A stretch of 64,000 nucleotides of DNA from Tessaracoccus antarcticus (GTDB lineage Bacteria; Actinomycetota; Actinomycetes; Propionibacteriales; Propionibacteriaceae). Made by a program: the position numbers and the translations under genes. Positions 9,788 through 22,280 of the stretch are shown piece after piece (within the stretch, counting starts at the first letter, position 1; each line of letters opens with the position of its first letter). The notes below the pieces were generated by a model that was not told the DNA's origin, did no database searches, and saw only the letters and a program-made list of their open reading frames with translations. The stretch lies in NCBI RefSeq assembly GCF_003688855.1, contig NZ_REFW01000004.1, positions 124,001 through 188,000 on the forward strand. The letters run 5' to 3'.

Positions 9788-11346
9788 TGATCACGGCGCC
9801 CACCATCGAATGGCTCCTGCTGTCACCCCTGTTGGTGCTGCTGGGCGGTGCAGCACTGGGAGTGCTCGTCGAGGCACTCGTCCCGCGCGCCAGCCGCTAT
9901 CTTGCGCAGGTGTTCCTGGCGAGCCTGTCCATCATCGCGGCCCTCGCGCTCACCATTACCAACTGGGTGAGCGCCGAGCCCACCATTGCCGCCATGGGGT
10001 CCATCGCGCTGGACAGGCCCGCCTACCTCTTCTGGACGCTGCTGCTGCTGTTCGGCCTGGGCAGCCTGGCGCTGTTCGCCGAGCGTTCCCTGGGCAATGG
10101 ACAGTCTGCGTTCGCCTCTTCGGCTGCCACGGTGCCCGGATCCCCGCTCGAGCGTGAGGCCGACCGCCTGCATCGCGAGCACACAGAGATCTTCCCGCTG
10201 CTGCTGTTCTCACTGTTCGGCATGCTGATGTTTGCTGCAGCCAACGACCTGCTCACGCTCTTCGTGGCACTGGAGGTCTTCTCGCTGCCCCTGTACCTGC
10301 TGTGTGGGATGGCGCGTCGCCGCCGCCTGCTCAGCCAGGAGGCCGCGCTCAAGTACTTCCTGCTGGGGGCGCTGTCCTCCGGATTCCTCCTCTACGGCAT
10401 CGCGATGCTGTACGGCTACTCCGGTGGGTTCCACCTCCATGAGATCGCCGACGCCATCACGGCCGGGACGGGCAGCAACTCGTTGCTGCTGGCCGGCATC
10501 GTGCTGGTGGGAGTGGGTGTGCTCTTCAAGCTCGGCGCCGTGCCGTTCCACTCGTGGACGCCCGACGTGTACACGGGTGCTCCCACGCCTGTCACCGCCT
10601 TCATGGCGGTGGCCACCAAGACCGCCGCCGTGGCCGCGCTGCTGCGTGTGTTCTTCGTGGCGCTGGGTGGGGCACGCTGGGACTGGCAGCCCATGTTCGC
10701 GGTGGTGGCCGTGGCCACCATGCTCGTGGGCTCCGTCATCGGTCTGGTCCAGAGTGACATCAAGCGACTGCTGGCGTACTCCTCGATTGCCCACGCAGGC
10801 TTCCTGCTCGTGGGTGTCGTCGGCGTCGTGGCCGCCGGTGAGGGCGTCGCCCTCTCCAGTGTTTCCTCCATCGGCTTCTACCTGCTGGCCTACGGGCTGG
10901 CGACGCTGGGTGCCTTCGCGATCGTGACGATGGTCCGCCGCTCGGGTGGTGAGGCCAACAACATCTCGTCATGGCGTGGGCTCGGCCGCACCAACCCGCT
11001 CGCTGCAGGGCTGATGACGCTGTTCCTGCTGAGCTTCGCCGGCATTCCGCTGACGGGTGGTTTCGTGGGCAAGCTCGTCGTGTTCGCCTCCGCCTGGGAC
11101 GGTGGATACGGTTGGCTCGTGCTGGTGGCTGTCGTCTTCAGCCTCGTCGCCGCGTTCTTCTACCTGAAGATCGTGGTGGCCATGTGGTTCTCGGAGCCAG
11201 TGGAAGGGGAGACGGCCGAGGTCGGCACCCCGTCCGCCTGGACGTGGGGCGTGCTCGTGGTGGCGACGCTGGGAACAATCATCCTGGGGCTGGTCCCCGG
11301 TGGTGTGCTGGACCTGGCCGGCACCGCCGGACAGTTCATCCGCTGA
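9787..11346 (+). CDS. nuoN: NADH-quinone oxidoreductase subunit N
   Basis: 519-residue antiporter-like subunit, last gene of the nuo operon. Conserved blocks: LFVALEVFSLPLYLLCG and VPFHSWTPDVYTGAPTPVTAF, followed by SDIKRLLAYSSIAHAGF. It starts inside the nuoM stop. It is followed after 62 bases by a polyprenyl diphosphate synthase on the same strand, with no clear terminator between them, so co-transcription is likely. Confidence 0.96.
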   Translation: MITAPTIEWLLLSPLLVLLGGAALGVLVEALVPRASRYLAQVFLASLSIIAALALTITNWVSAEPTIAAMGSIALDRPAYLFWTLLLLFGLGSLALFAERSLGNGQSAFASSAATVPGSPLEREADRLHREHTEIFPLLLFSLFGMLMFAAANDLLTLFVALEVFSLPLYLLCGMARRRRLLSQEAALKYFLLGALSSGFLLYGIAMLYGYSGGFHLHEIADAITAGTGSNSLLLAGIVLVGVGVLFKLGAVPFHSWTPDVYTGAPTPVTAFMAVATKTAAVAALLRVFFVALGGARWDWQPMFAVVAVATMLVGSVIGLVQSDIKRLLAYSSIAHAGFLLVGVVGVVAAGEGVALSSVSSIGFYLLAYGLATLGAFAIVTMVRRSGGEANNISSWRGLGRTNPLAAGLMTLFLLSFAGIPLTGGFVGKLVVFASAWDGGYGWLVLVAVVFSLVAAFFYLKIVVAMWFSEPVEGETAEVGTPSAWTWGVLVVATLGTIILGLVPGGVLDLAGTAGQFIR

Positions 11347-11408
11347 GCCACGCACCCGGCTGAACACGATGACAGAGACGATGACACGACTGAGGGATGT
11401 GATGGTCC

Positions 11409-12365
11409 GTGGTTGACCCCACCACGCTGGAGCGTCTGCACGGGCGCTTCGAGGAGGTCCTCGTGGAGGCGGCCACCTCGGACGCGCCGTTCGTGACGGA
11501 GGCGGCCACGCACATCATCTCCGCCGGGGGGAAGCGGTTCCGCCCCACGCTGGTCTTCCTCGCCTCCCAGTTCGGCGGTCCCGTCGACGAGGGCGACCTC
11601 ATCGACGCAGCGTTGGTGGTGGAACTCACCCACGTGGCGAGCCTGTACCACGACGACGTCATGGACGAGGCCGACCTGCGGCGCGCGGCCCCGTCCGCCA
11701 ACGCCCGCTGGGGCAATTCCATCGCCATCCTCATCGGGGACTACCTCTTCTCCCGTGCCTCCGCGCGCGTCGCCAAGCTGGGCGTGGAATACGTGGCGCT
11801 GCAGGCTGACACCTTCGCCAGGCTCGTGCAGGGCCAGATCGCCGAGACGCGCGGTCCCGGCGAGGGAGAGGATCCGTTGGCGCACCACCTGCAGGTGGTG
11901 GCCGACAAGACGGGCTCGCTCATCGCCACGTCCGCGGTGTTCGGCGGTATGGTCTCCGGCGCCTCAGCCGAGGTCATCGAGGCCTTGCGCTCCTACGGGG
12001 AGGAGGTGGGTGTCGTCTTCCAACTCAGCGACGACGTCATCGACATCACCTCCGACGAGGCCGGCAAGACCCCGGGCACTGACTTGCGGGAGGGCGTCCC
12101 GACGCTTCCTACCCTGATGCTTGGCGCCTCGTCGGACCCCGCTGATGCTGAGCTGAAGACGCTCATCGACGGCGACCTCGAATCCGATGAAGCACTGACC
12201 GTGGCGCTCGACGGCCTCCGGGCCCATCCCGTCATGGCGCAGGCCAAGGCTGAGGTGCGTCGCCGTGCTGAGCTCGCGCGCAGCCATCTGGCCGCACTAC
12301 CGGACGGCGACGCCAAGGACATGCTGGCCCAGGTCTGCACCGACCTGGTGGAACGCTCCACCTGA
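11409..12365 (+). CDS. Long-chain polyprenyl diphosphate synthase
   Basis: 318-residue trans-isoprenyl diphosphate synthase that extends an allylic diphosphate with isopentenyl diphosphate. The first aspartate-rich motif is DDVMD (82-86) followed by the RR pair, and the second is DDVID (208-212). The residue five before the first motif is Ala77 rather than a bulky aromatic, which in this family allows long chains. Lying directly behind nuoN, it probably makes the menaquinone side chain; exact chain length cannot be read. The GTG at 11409 is the start; a weak purine-rich stretch (GAGGGATG) precedes it. Confidence 0.9.
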   Translation: MVDPTTLERLHGRFEEVLVEAATSDAPFVTEAATHIISAGGKRFRPTLVFLASQFGGPVDEGDLIDAALVVELTHVASLYHDDVMDEADLRRAAPSANARWGNSIAILIGDYLFSRASARVAKLGVEYVALQADTFARLVQGQIAETRGPGEGEDPLAHHLQVVADKTGSLIATSAVFGGMVSGASAEVIEALRSYGEEVGVVFQLSDDVIDITSDEAGKTPGTDLREGVPTLPTLMLGASSDPADAELKTLIDGDLESDEALTVALDGLRAHPVMAQAKAEVRRRAELARSHLAALPDGDAKDMLAQVCTDLVERST

Positions 12366-12465
12366 GCCTGATTCCCGGCTCCTGAGAAGCCATGTCATTG
12401 GGTGACGGGTCACTGGCCACCACGTTGGTGCGTGCTGCCTGCGCGTACGCGCGTGTGTGGCGAGC

Positions 12466-13317
12466 CTATGGGCGGATCAGCGCCCGCAGTTCGTCGGTGA
12501 CTGCCGGGTCCTGCGGCAACGTGTGCCCGTCGAGCTCGACCATCGGGGTGACACCCCGGATGGAGCTGGCGAGCCAGACTGCGTCCGCCGACAGCAGTTC
12601 GGCCACTGCGTAGAGGCGAAGTTCCGTGGGGCGCCCCAGAGCCTGCCAGCCCTCCAGGGCGTGACGGACGGTGATGGAGTCAAGGATCCCCGTGGATGCC
12701 ACGGGTGTCGAGAACAGCAGGCCGTCCTTCAGGACGAGGACCCCCGACTGCGGGCCCTCGAGGACGACGCCGTCGGTGGAGACGAGGACGGGGTCGGTGA
12801 CACCGCGCCTGTGGGCCTCCCGCACGAGGGCAAGGTTGGTGCCGTAGGACAGGGTCTTCGCGCCTCCCAGCAGCCACGGGGCGTCGTTCAGCGCTCCTGC
12901 AGTGCGTCCTGCTGACAGCGTCACCGCGGTCGCGGACGCACGCGCCGCGATGCGCTGGGCACTGAGTTCCGTGATGGTGATGAACCCCAGCGGGTCCCCA
13001 TGGAGGGTCTCCTGGCCGCGGGTGCGCACGAACTTGCACACTGCCTCCGGGCCGCGGCGCCGTGCCCACTCGGCGAGCGCCTCCTGCGTGAGGTGCCGCC
13101 ACGCGTCGATCTCCACAGGGGGCATGCCGAGGATGCGCGACGAATTCCCGAGCCGGTCGAGGTGGGCGTCGACGAAGTCGGCCGTCACGGCGTTGCCGTC
13201 GACACGCACGAGCGTGGCGTCGAAGCACCCGTCGCCGCGATTGACGCCGAGGTCGTCGGCGCTGATGAATCCGTCGTCACAGACGCCAACACCCAGCCGT
13301 GCCACCAGTTGCTCCAT
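12466..13317 (-). CDS. Class IV PLP aminotransferase (aminodeoxychorismate lyase-like)
   Basis: 283-residue fold-type IV PLP enzyme. Seen: the N-terminal RGDGCFDATLVRVDG block, a probable PLP lysine K154 in GAKTLSYGTN, and the GVTP phosphate/substrate loop near the C-terminus. The family covers 4-amino-4-deoxychorismate lyase (folate), branched-chain and D-amino acid aminotransferases; size and the N-terminal block favour the lyase, but substrate is not proven. It stands alone, convergent with the polyprenyl synthase and divergent from the sugar kinase. No Shine-Dalgarno precedes ATG 13317; instead TAGGCT lies 6 bases before it, suggesting a leaderless mRNA. Confidence 0.8.
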   Translation of the reverse strand: MEQLVARLGVGVCDDGFISADDLGVNRGDGCFDATLVRVDGNAVTADFVDAHLDRLGNSSRILGMPPVEIDAWRHLTQEALAEWARRRGPEAVCKFVRTRGQETLHGDPLGFITITELSAQRIAARASATAVTLSAGRTAGALNDAPWLLGGAKTLSYGTNLALVREAHRRGVTDPVLVSTDGVVLEGPQSGVLVLKDGLLFSTPVASTGILDSITVRHALEGWQALGRPTELRLYAVAELLSADAVWLASSIRGVTPMVELDGHTLPQDPAVTDELRALIRP

Positions 13318-13323
13318 CGATAC

Positions 13324-13329
13324 AGCCTA
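13324..13329 (-). promoter_or_regulatory. Leaderless-type -10 for the class IV aminotransferase
   Basis: On the minus strand TAGGCT ends 6 bases before the ATG at 13317, placing the expected transcription start at or next to the start codon. No ribosome-binding site is visible. Confidence 0.5.
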
Positions 13330-13374
13330 GTGGGAGTGGCGTGGCGATGCTCATCGTGGTGGAACACTGTGGGT

Positions 13375-14883
13375 ATGGCACAGCGATCACCGACGAACGG
13401 GCCGCTCGTTTTGGCGGTGGACTCCTCCACGACAGCGACGAAGACCCTGGTCGTGGACGCCACGGGTGGCGTCCTGGCCCAGGGCCGCGCGACGTACCCC
13501 ATGGCGACGCCTGCCAAGGACCTCTACGAGCAGGATGCAACGCACTGGCTGGCCGCCGCCCACCGTGCCATCGGTGAGGTGGTGGCTGCGCTGACACCCG
13601 GGGAGCGCAACCGCATTTCTGGGATGTGCGTGACGCCCCAGCGACAGACGTTCGTGCTCTGCGACGAGGCCGGGCGCCCGAGCCGGCCGGCCATCCTGTG
13701 GCTGGACGGTCGGGCCGGTGAACAGGTGGCCCGACTGGGAAGCGAGTGGGTACACGCCACCTCCGGCATGGTGCCGGATGTGACGCCGTCGCTGTACAAG
13801 CTGGCGTGGCTCTCGGAGCACGAGCCCCACACCCTGAGCAGTGCAGCCCGGGTCGTGGGGGTCCACGCCTACCTGGCGCACGCATTCACGGGTGAGTGGG
13901 TGGATTCGCGTGCCACGGCTGACAGCCTCGGGCTGTTCGACATGGCCGCACTCACCTGGTCGGATGGCCTGCTGGAGATGGCCGGCGTCCGGCGTGACCA
14001 GCTCCCCGAGCTCGGGGACACGGCCACCGTGCTGGGGGAGGTGCGCACCGAGGTCGCCCAGGGATGGGGGCTGCCGGGGCCCATCCCGCTGGTGGCCGGT
14101 TGCGGCGACGGTCAGGCAGCCGGAATAGGGGCGGGGGTCACGCGCCCCGACGAGGGCTACCTCAACCTCGGTACGGCGGTGGTTGCAGGGGTGCACGTCC
14201 CGCAGTACCGGTGGGGGCGCTCCTACCGAACCGACGCCGCCGGCCTGCCCGGGCACTTCGTGCTCGAGGTGGTCCAGAACTCGGGGGCGTACCTGACGGA
14301 CTGGTTCAGGGCACAACTGGGCGATGCGGCATTGCTCGGCGCACCTGATCAGGAATTGGAGCGTGCGGCCTCCGACGTGCCGGCCGGCAGCGACGGGCTG
14401 TTGACACTGCCGTACTGGAATGCGGTGCAGTCACCGCACTGGGATCCGCGCGCACGGGGGGCGATGGTCGGGTTTTCCGGGGCTCAGACCCGGGCCGCGA
14501 TGTATCGCTCGGTGCTCGAGGGCATCAGCATGGAGACCGGCCGCAACCTTCGCGCCCTGGTGGAGGACACCGGGACGCCGCTGACGACGCTGCGCATCAT
14601 GGGTGGTGGACAACGCTCCGCCCTGTGGCGAAGGATCATGGCGGCCTGCGTGGGGGTGCCGCTGGAGACGTGCGCCAGCGAGGAGGTGTCCGCGCTCGGG
14701 GCCGCAGCCATGGCGATGGCCGTCGTCACCGACACCGACGTTGCCACCTGCGCCCAGGCCATGGCGGCGCCGGGCGAGATCACCGAGCCGGATCCCGACC
14801 TCGTGGAGCGCTACGACGAGATCGGTGCACTGCAGGGAGAGCTCTACGATCGCCTCGCCGACCTTTTCCCACGCCTCCACTGA
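13375..14883 (+). CDS. FGGY-family carbohydrate kinase (xylulokinase-like)
   Basis: 502-residue sugar kinase of the FGGY family, which transfers the ATP gamma-phosphate to a pentulose, hexulose or polyol. The actin-like ATPase fold is visible: N-terminal AVDSSTTATKTLVVD, the mid-protein catalytic-Asp block GCGDGQAAGIGAG (near residue 245), the phosphate motif LGTAVVAGV, and the C-terminal MGGGQRSALWRRIMA and EEVSALGAAAMA. Substrate cannot be assigned. The polyol-type dehydrogenase downstream on the opposite strand suggests a shared sugar-alcohol route. ATG 13375 is preferred; a GTG two codons upstream is also possible. Confidence 0.85.
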   Translation: MAQRSPTNGPLVLAVDSSTTATKTLVVDATGGVLAQGRATYPMATPAKDLYEQDATHWLAAAHRAIGEVVAALTPGERNRISGMCVTPQRQTFVLCDEAGRPSRPAILWLDGRAGEQVARLGSEWVHATSGMVPDVTPSLYKLAWLSEHEPHTLSSAARVVGVHAYLAHAFTGEWVDSRATADSLGLFDMAALTWSDGLLEMAGVRRDQLPELGDTATVLGEVRTEVAQGWGLPGPIPLVAGCGDGQAAGIGAGVTRPDEGYLNLGTAVVAGVHVPQYRWGRSYRTDAAGLPGHFVLEVVQNSGAYLTDWFRAQLGDAALLGAPDQELERAASDVPAGSDGLLTLPYWNAVQSPHWDPRARGAMVGFSGAQTRAAMYRSVLEGISMETGRNLRALVEDTGTPLTTLRIMGGGQRSALWRRIMAACVGVPLETCASEEVSALGAAAMAMAVVTDTDVATCAQAMAAPGEITEPDPDLVERYDEIGALQGELYDRLADLFPRLH

Positions 14884-14904
14884 CCTCTGGCCCGCTGTGC
14901 CGGG

Positions 14905-15882
14905 CTACGGCGTGATCAGGACCTTGAGACCCTCGCGTGAGGACGCGAATGTGAAGGCCTCACCGGCGGCACCCAGCTCGAAGCGGTGGCTGACCACCGC
15001 TTTCACATCGACGACGCCACGCACCACCAGGTCCACGGACCGGTCGTAGACCTCCGCCATGCGCCGCACCACGGCAATGGTCAGCCCCTTGCGGCGGGCC
15101 AGCGATGCAGGGAACCGGGTCTCGTCCTCATCAGGGATGCCCACCAGCACCACCCGGCCACCGGCGCGTGCCACCACCATGGCCTCCCGGACGGGGTCGG
15201 GGTTGCCGCAGACCTCGAACACCACGTCGAAGTCCGACGCTGGCAGGTCATCAGGGCTGTGGACGGCATCGGCACCCTGGGCGAGCGCGGCGTCCCGACG
15301 GTGTGCCAGCGGCTCGATGACGGCGATGTGGTTGACCAGTGAATGTCGTGCAAGCTGGACCAGAAGCAGCCCGATCGGTCCCGCCCCCACGATGGCGACC
15401 CGGTCACCCAGCCCCACATGGCTCAGATCCCAGGCGTGGATGGCGACGCCCAGCGGCTCGAGCACAGCGGCGTCCTCGGCATCCATGCACTCGGGCAGCG
15501 GCACGAGCCTGTCGGTGGGCCAGCGCATCATCTCCGCCAGCCCGCCGTCGGTGTCACCGTGCCCCGCGAACCGGACGTGAGGGCAGAGATTGGTCCACCC
15601 CTCGCGGCATCGCTCGCAGGTGAAGCACGGTATGGCCGGGTCGACCGCCACCGTGCGGCCGGCGAGGGGGCCGTCGAGGGCCACGCCGCCGATCTCGTGT
15701 CCGGGGATCGTCGGCTGGTCGATGCGGGAGTCCCCGATGCCTCCATCAAGGAACCAGTGCAGGTCCGATCCGCACAGCCCAACGGCACCCACCCTCACCA
15801 GGGTGAATCCCTCGGCCGGGGTGGGATCTGACTCCTCCCCGACCCGCAGGTCCGAAGGGGCGTGCAATCGGGCTGCGCGCAT
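14905..15882 (-). CDS. Zinc-dependent alcohol/polyol dehydrogenase (MDR family)
   Basis: 325-residue medium-chain dehydrogenase. Catalytic zinc ligands C37 (GLCGSDLHWF) and H62-E63 are present, and the structural zinc site is complete (C86, C89, C92, C100). The nucleotide-binding fold starts at GAGPIGLLLVQLA, so NAD(P) is the cofactor. Closest in character to sorbitol, idonate or threonine dehydrogenases; which polyol it oxidises is unknown. A good ribosome-binding site (GAAGGAAGAGGG) precedes ATG 15882. It converges on the FGGY kinase with only 21 bases between. Confidence 0.85.
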   Translation of the reverse strand: MRAARLHAPSDLRVGEESDPTPAEGFTLVRVGAVGLCGSDLHWFLDGGIGDSRIDQPTIPGHEIGGVALDGPLAGRTVAVDPAIPCFTCERCREGWTNLCPHVRFAGHGDTDGGLAEMMRWPTDRLVPLPECMDAEDAAVLEPLGVAIHAWDLSHVGLGDRVAIVGAGPIGLLLVQLARHSLVNHIAVIEPLAHRRDAALAQGADAVHSPDDLPASDFDVVFEVCGNPDPVREAMVVARAGGRVVLVGIPDEDETRFPASLARRKGLTIAVVRRMAEVYDRSVDLVVRGVVDVKAVVSHRFELGAAGEAFTFASSREGLKVLITP

Positions 15883-15978
15883 GGCGTCCCTCTTCCTTCT
15901 CGATGATGCTCTGTCCCTTCACACTAGCGAGGTTGCGCATCGAGCAGGGACTTCAGCGACGAGGGCGTGCGGGTCGCG

Positions 15979-17931
15979 TCACCAGATGACGACGCGCTCC
16001 TCTGGTGCCAGCCACAACCCGTCGTCCTCTGTGGTGCCGAACGTCTCGTGGAAGGCGTCGAGGTTGCGCACGATCTGGTTGCACCGGAACTCGGCGGGGG
16101 AGTGCGGGTCGGTGGCCAGGCGCTGCTTCATGGCCTCCGGACGCACCCGGCCACGCCACGCCGCCGCCCATCCGAAGAAGAAGCGCTCGCCGGGGGTGAG
16201 TCCGTCGATCTCCTCGCCGTTCGGGTCGCCGCCAGCCAGCAGCCACGCCTTCCAGGCGATGCCCAGGCCACCGAGGTCGCCGATGTTCTCGCCGACGGTC
16301 AATTCGCCGTTGACCCGGACGCCGTCGGCGCCTTCGGGGGACAACTCGTTGTACTGGGAGATGAGGCGGTGCGTGCGCTGCTCGAACGCCTCACGGTCCT
16401 CGGCGCTCCACCAGTCGCGCAGCATGCCGTCGCCGTCGCAGGTGGAACCCTTGTCGTCGAACCCGTGCCCGATCTCGTGACCGATCACCGCGCCGATGGC
16501 GGCGTAGTTCACGGCATCGTCGGCGTCGACGTTGAAGAACGGCGGCTGCAGGATGGCCGCCGGGAACACGATCTCGTTGCGCAGCGGGTGGTAGTAGGCG
16601 TTCACGGTTTGCGGGAACATGAGCCACTCATGCGGATCCATGGGGCCGCCGAGCTTTTCCAGGGTGTGGTCGAGTTCGAACGAGTTGGCCGCCAGGACGT
16701 TGCCGACGAGGTCGTCGGGCGTGACCTGCAGGGCCGAGTAGTCGCGCCACTGCTCGGGGAAGCCAATCTTGGGACGGAACTTCGACAGCTTGTCGAGGGC
16801 CTCGGCGCGGGTGGTCTCCGTCATCCAGTCCAGCTTCTCGATGGAGATGCGGTACGCGGCCAACAGGTTGGCCACGAGCTCATCCATGGCCTCCTTGGCG
16901 CCGCCCTGGAAGTGGCGCTCCACGTAGATCTTGCCGATGGCCTCCCCGAGGACGCCCTCCACGAGGGAGACTCCACGCTTCCAGCGGTCACGCAACTGCT
17001 CGGTGCCCTGGAGGGTTCGCTCGTAGAAGTCGAAGCGGGCGTCCACGAAGTCTGACGAGAGCCACGCGGACAGCGCGGAGACGGCCTTCCAGCGGGCCCA
17101 GGACTTCCAGGCATCCAGATTCCCGGTCGCCACGAGGTCCGCCGCCGCCGTGGCGAAGGACGGCTGTCCGACGACGAGGTCGGCCACCTTGTCCACGGGA
17201 AGCTCCGCGGCCTCCGCGAAGGCGTTCCAGTCGATACCGCTCGTGGAGGCTGTGAATTCCTCCCACGTCATGGGGTTGTACATCTGGCGCAGGTCGCGGG
17301 TGCGGACCTTGTCCCAGTGGTGCGACGCGATGCGGGTTTCCAGAGCGAAGACGGCGTCGGCCTGCGCTGCTGCGTCCGTCATGCCTGCGAGTCCCAGAAC
17401 GCGTTCCAGATGGGCCCTGTAGGCCTCGCGGATGTGGGCGTGCTCCTCGAGGCGGTAGTACTCCTCATCCGGCAACCCGAGTCCGGCCTGCCCCGTGAAC
17501 ATGACATAGCGCTGCGGGTTGCCGGGGTCCGAGTCCTCCCCGAAGCCGATGAGCGAGGAGAACCCGTTGCGCAGAGACCATCCGAGGTGGGCTGACAGGT
17601 CCCGCGCGTCCGTGATGGCGTCAATGCGCGCAAGGACCGGTTGCAGCGGCGTGGCGCCGAGGGCCTCCACACGATCGGTGTCCATGAACGAGGCGTACAG
17701 GTCGGCGATCTTGCGTCGTTCACCGTCGGAGGCATCACCGCCCCCGGTGGAGGTGATGATGTCGCGGACAGCTGCCTCGGAGGCGTCGCGGAGGTCGATG
17801 AAGGCGCCGGCGCCGGATTTGTCGGCGGCGATGGTGACCTCCTTCAGCCAGGCGCCGTTGGCGTGCCGGAAGAGGTCCTCGGTGGGGGGGACGGAGGTGT
17901 CGAAGTGGTCGAAGTTGAGCGCGGTCGTCAT
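15979..17931 (-). CDS. M13-family zinc metallopeptidase (PepO/neprilysin type)
   Basis: 650-residue M13 endopeptidase acting on oligopeptides. The zinc motif HEIGH lies near residues 482-486 in VIGHEIGHGFDDKG, and the third ligand motif GENIGDLGG is near residue 549. The N-terminal domain shows the M13 features (FRHANGAWLKE, NPMTWEEF). No signal peptide is seen, so it is probably cytoplasmic. Start at the ATG giving MTTALNFDHF; a longer frame exists but TACGGT lies 7 bases before this ATG and no ribosome-binding site is visible, pointing to a leaderless start. It follows an unknown membrane protein gene by 23 bases. Confidence 0.92.
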   Translation of the reverse strand: MTTALNFDHFDTSVPPTEDLFRHANGAWLKEVTIAADKSGAGAFIDLRDASEAAVRDIITSTGGGDASDGERRKIADLYASFMDTDRVEALGATPLQPVLARIDAITDARDLSAHLGWSLRNGFSSLIGFGEDSDPGNPQRYVMFTGQAGLGLPDEEYYRLEEHAHIREAYRAHLERVLGLAGMTDAAAQADAVFALETRIASHHWDKVRTRDLRQMYNPMTWEEFTASTSGIDWNAFAEAAELPVDKVADLVVGQPSFATAAADLVATGNLDAWKSWARWKAVSALSAWLSSDFVDARFDFYERTLQGTEQLRDRWKRGVSLVEGVLGEAIGKIYVERHFQGGAKEAMDELVANLLAAYRISIEKLDWMTETTRAEALDKLSKFRPKIGFPEQWRDYSALQVTPDDLVGNVLAANSFELDHTLEKLGGPMDPHEWLMFPQTVNAYYHPLRNEIVFPAAILQPPFFNVDADDAVNYAAIGAVIGHEIGHGFDDKGSTCDGDGMLRDWWSAEDREAFEQRTHRLISQYNELSPEGADGVRVNGELTVGENIGDLGGLGIAWKAWLLAGGDPNGEEIDGLTPGERFFFGWAAAWRGRVRPEAMKQRLATDPHSPAEFRCNQIVRNLDAFHETFGTTEDDGLWLAPEERVVIW

Positions 17932-17938
17932 GTGCACC

Positions 17939-17944
17939 ACCGTA
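17939..17944 (-). promoter_or_regulatory. Leaderless-type -10 for the M13 peptidase
   Basis: Minus-strand TACGGT, 7 bases before ATG 17931, in the 23-base gap after the upstream gene. It could give the peptidase its own leaderless transcript in addition to read-through. Confidence 0.45.
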
Positions 17945-17954
17945 CCCAAGGCTT

Positions 17955-19222
17955 TCACCGCCCCCATTCCACCGTCACGGCTGATGCGTCACTTCCGAGC
18001 ATGGTGGCGCTGAGGACGGCGTTGACCCTGACGTCCTTGAACCCGGAATTGCTGCCGTCCGTGTAATCCATGGAGACCCTGAAGGTCAGGGGGAGGGTGG
18101 CCAGTGCCACCGTCTGGTCGTCAGGGGACAGCGCGGGGGAGAACGACGTCCACACCGCAGACGCCCCGCTCATGCTCCACTGCACACTGCCCGGTGCCAC
18201 CGGCTTCGGGGCCCGGATTCCGTTGGGGCAGCCCGCGGGTGTCAGTTCGGCCGCGTCGATGCACCGGGTCAGCGACGTGCGTGCCGACTCCAGGAGCGCG
18301 GACGTCCCCGCATCGGTGAGCTCCGGGTTGACGAGGAAGGTACCGGTTTTCGAGCGGGCGAGCGTCAGGATCGAGATGGTGCTCGAGTCGGTGGGGAAGG
18401 CGATGAAGGACAGGCCTGTGGTGAGGGTGTAGGTGCCGGGTACCGCCTCGATGGGGCTGGTGTGCTGCACCTCGACCCCGTTGACGAACACCGGCAGGTT
18501 GTCGCCACCCGCGACCTGCAACTGGATGGTGACGGTGGCCCGAACCAGGTCGTAGGAACCCGTCTCCGTGCGCTTGACCCGGATGGAGGTGGACACATCC
18601 TCGCCAGCGAGCGTGTAGGTGACGGGGATCTCCGTGGCGAGTGGATCGTCGGTGCCCAGCGTGATGTTGCGGGGGCGCGACTCCTCGGGCATGGCCCCGT
18701 ACGCCTCGGGCGTCAGAAGGGCCTCGGAACCGGTCCCACCCAGGGGGCCGAACTCCAGGGCCTTCTCGATGTCCCCCTCGGCCAGGGCACCCAGATATCC
18801 GCGGACGGTCTCCTGGGGTGTGCGAACCAACGCGCCGTCCGTCTGCGTTACGGTCACCACGGTCTCGTCGTCCACGCCGGCGTCACGAAACAGGTTGACC
18901 CACACGGCGCCGGCGGTGATTCCGAGGGCTACGACGACCAGTGCTGTCACCACGAGGAGCCGTGCGGGCACACGACGGCCCCGGGAAGCGTCGCCGTCGG
19001 CGGTGGGCGGGGCCTCGAAGCGGCTGCTGTCGCGCGCACGGCTCAGCACCGACTGCATGGCGATGGCCTCGAAGGACGGTCCATCCGAGGGTTGCGGCAC
19101 GGGGCGGATGACGCCGGAGCCCGGCCTCGACGGCGTTGCCGCCGACGACGGGCCCTCGTTGCGGGAGGGGGGAGCGACGGGGTCCTCGCCGGGACCTCGG
19201 CCCCGTGACGTGGACCCGTCGC

Positions 19223-19226
<4 letters not shown>
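17955..19226 (-). CDS. Hypothetical single-pass membrane protein
   Basis: 423 residues, not recognised. Residues 1-85 are Pro/Ser/Gly-rich and probably disordered in the cytoplasm; one hydrophobic helix lies at about 89-112; the remaining 310 residues should be outside the cell. The first part of that domain (TPQETVRGYLGALAEGDIEKAL) looks like an NTF2-like or lumazine-binding-like fold seen in many actinobacterial surface proteins, but I cannot name a family with confidence. Its ATG overlaps the korB stop (ATGA), so it is translationally coupled to korB. Confidence 0.8.
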
Positions 19227-20275
<1,049 letters not shown>

Positions 20276-20276
20276 C

Positions 20277-22148
<1,872 letters not shown>

Positions 22149-22196
22149 GGGATGGTGTCCTTGTCTTTGCACGGCTCAGTACTTGGTTTCCCAGCC

Positions 22197-22202
22197 ATTG
22201 TA
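22197..22202 (-). promoter_or_regulatory. Candidate -10 of the korAB operon
   Basis: Minus-strand TACAAT (5 of 6 matches to TATAAT), about 49 bases upstream of the korA GTG. No convincing -35 is seen at 16-18 bases. Confidence 0.45.
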
Positions 22203-22268
22203 GGCACGCTGATTCCACACCCCTCGCGCCTGACCCCGCCACTGGCCGCCGGAGATGCGGGAGTCTCG

Positions 22269-22274
22269 TAGGAT
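22269..22274 (+). promoter_or_regulatory. Leaderless-type -10 before the 39-codon ORF
   Basis: TAGGAT ends 6 bases before ATG 22281, placing the expected transcription start on the ATG of the small ORF. The G-run directly before the ATG could alternatively act as a poor ribosome-binding site. Confidence 0.45.
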
Positions 22275-22280
22275 CGGGGG

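Noticed and set aside
11347..11408. Terminator or promoter between nuoN and the polyprenyl synthase
   Set aside because: No inverted repeat of useful length and no -35/-10 pair could be found in the 62 bases.
12441..12452. 12-bp palindrome GCGCGTACGCGC between two convergent genes
   Set aside because: Short GC-rich palindromes of this kind are expected by chance in this base composition.
13000..13374. 125-codon N-terminal extension of the FGGY kinase
   Set aside because: It overlaps the aminotransferase gene on the other strand and the kinase fold begins at LAVDSSTT just after ATG 13375.
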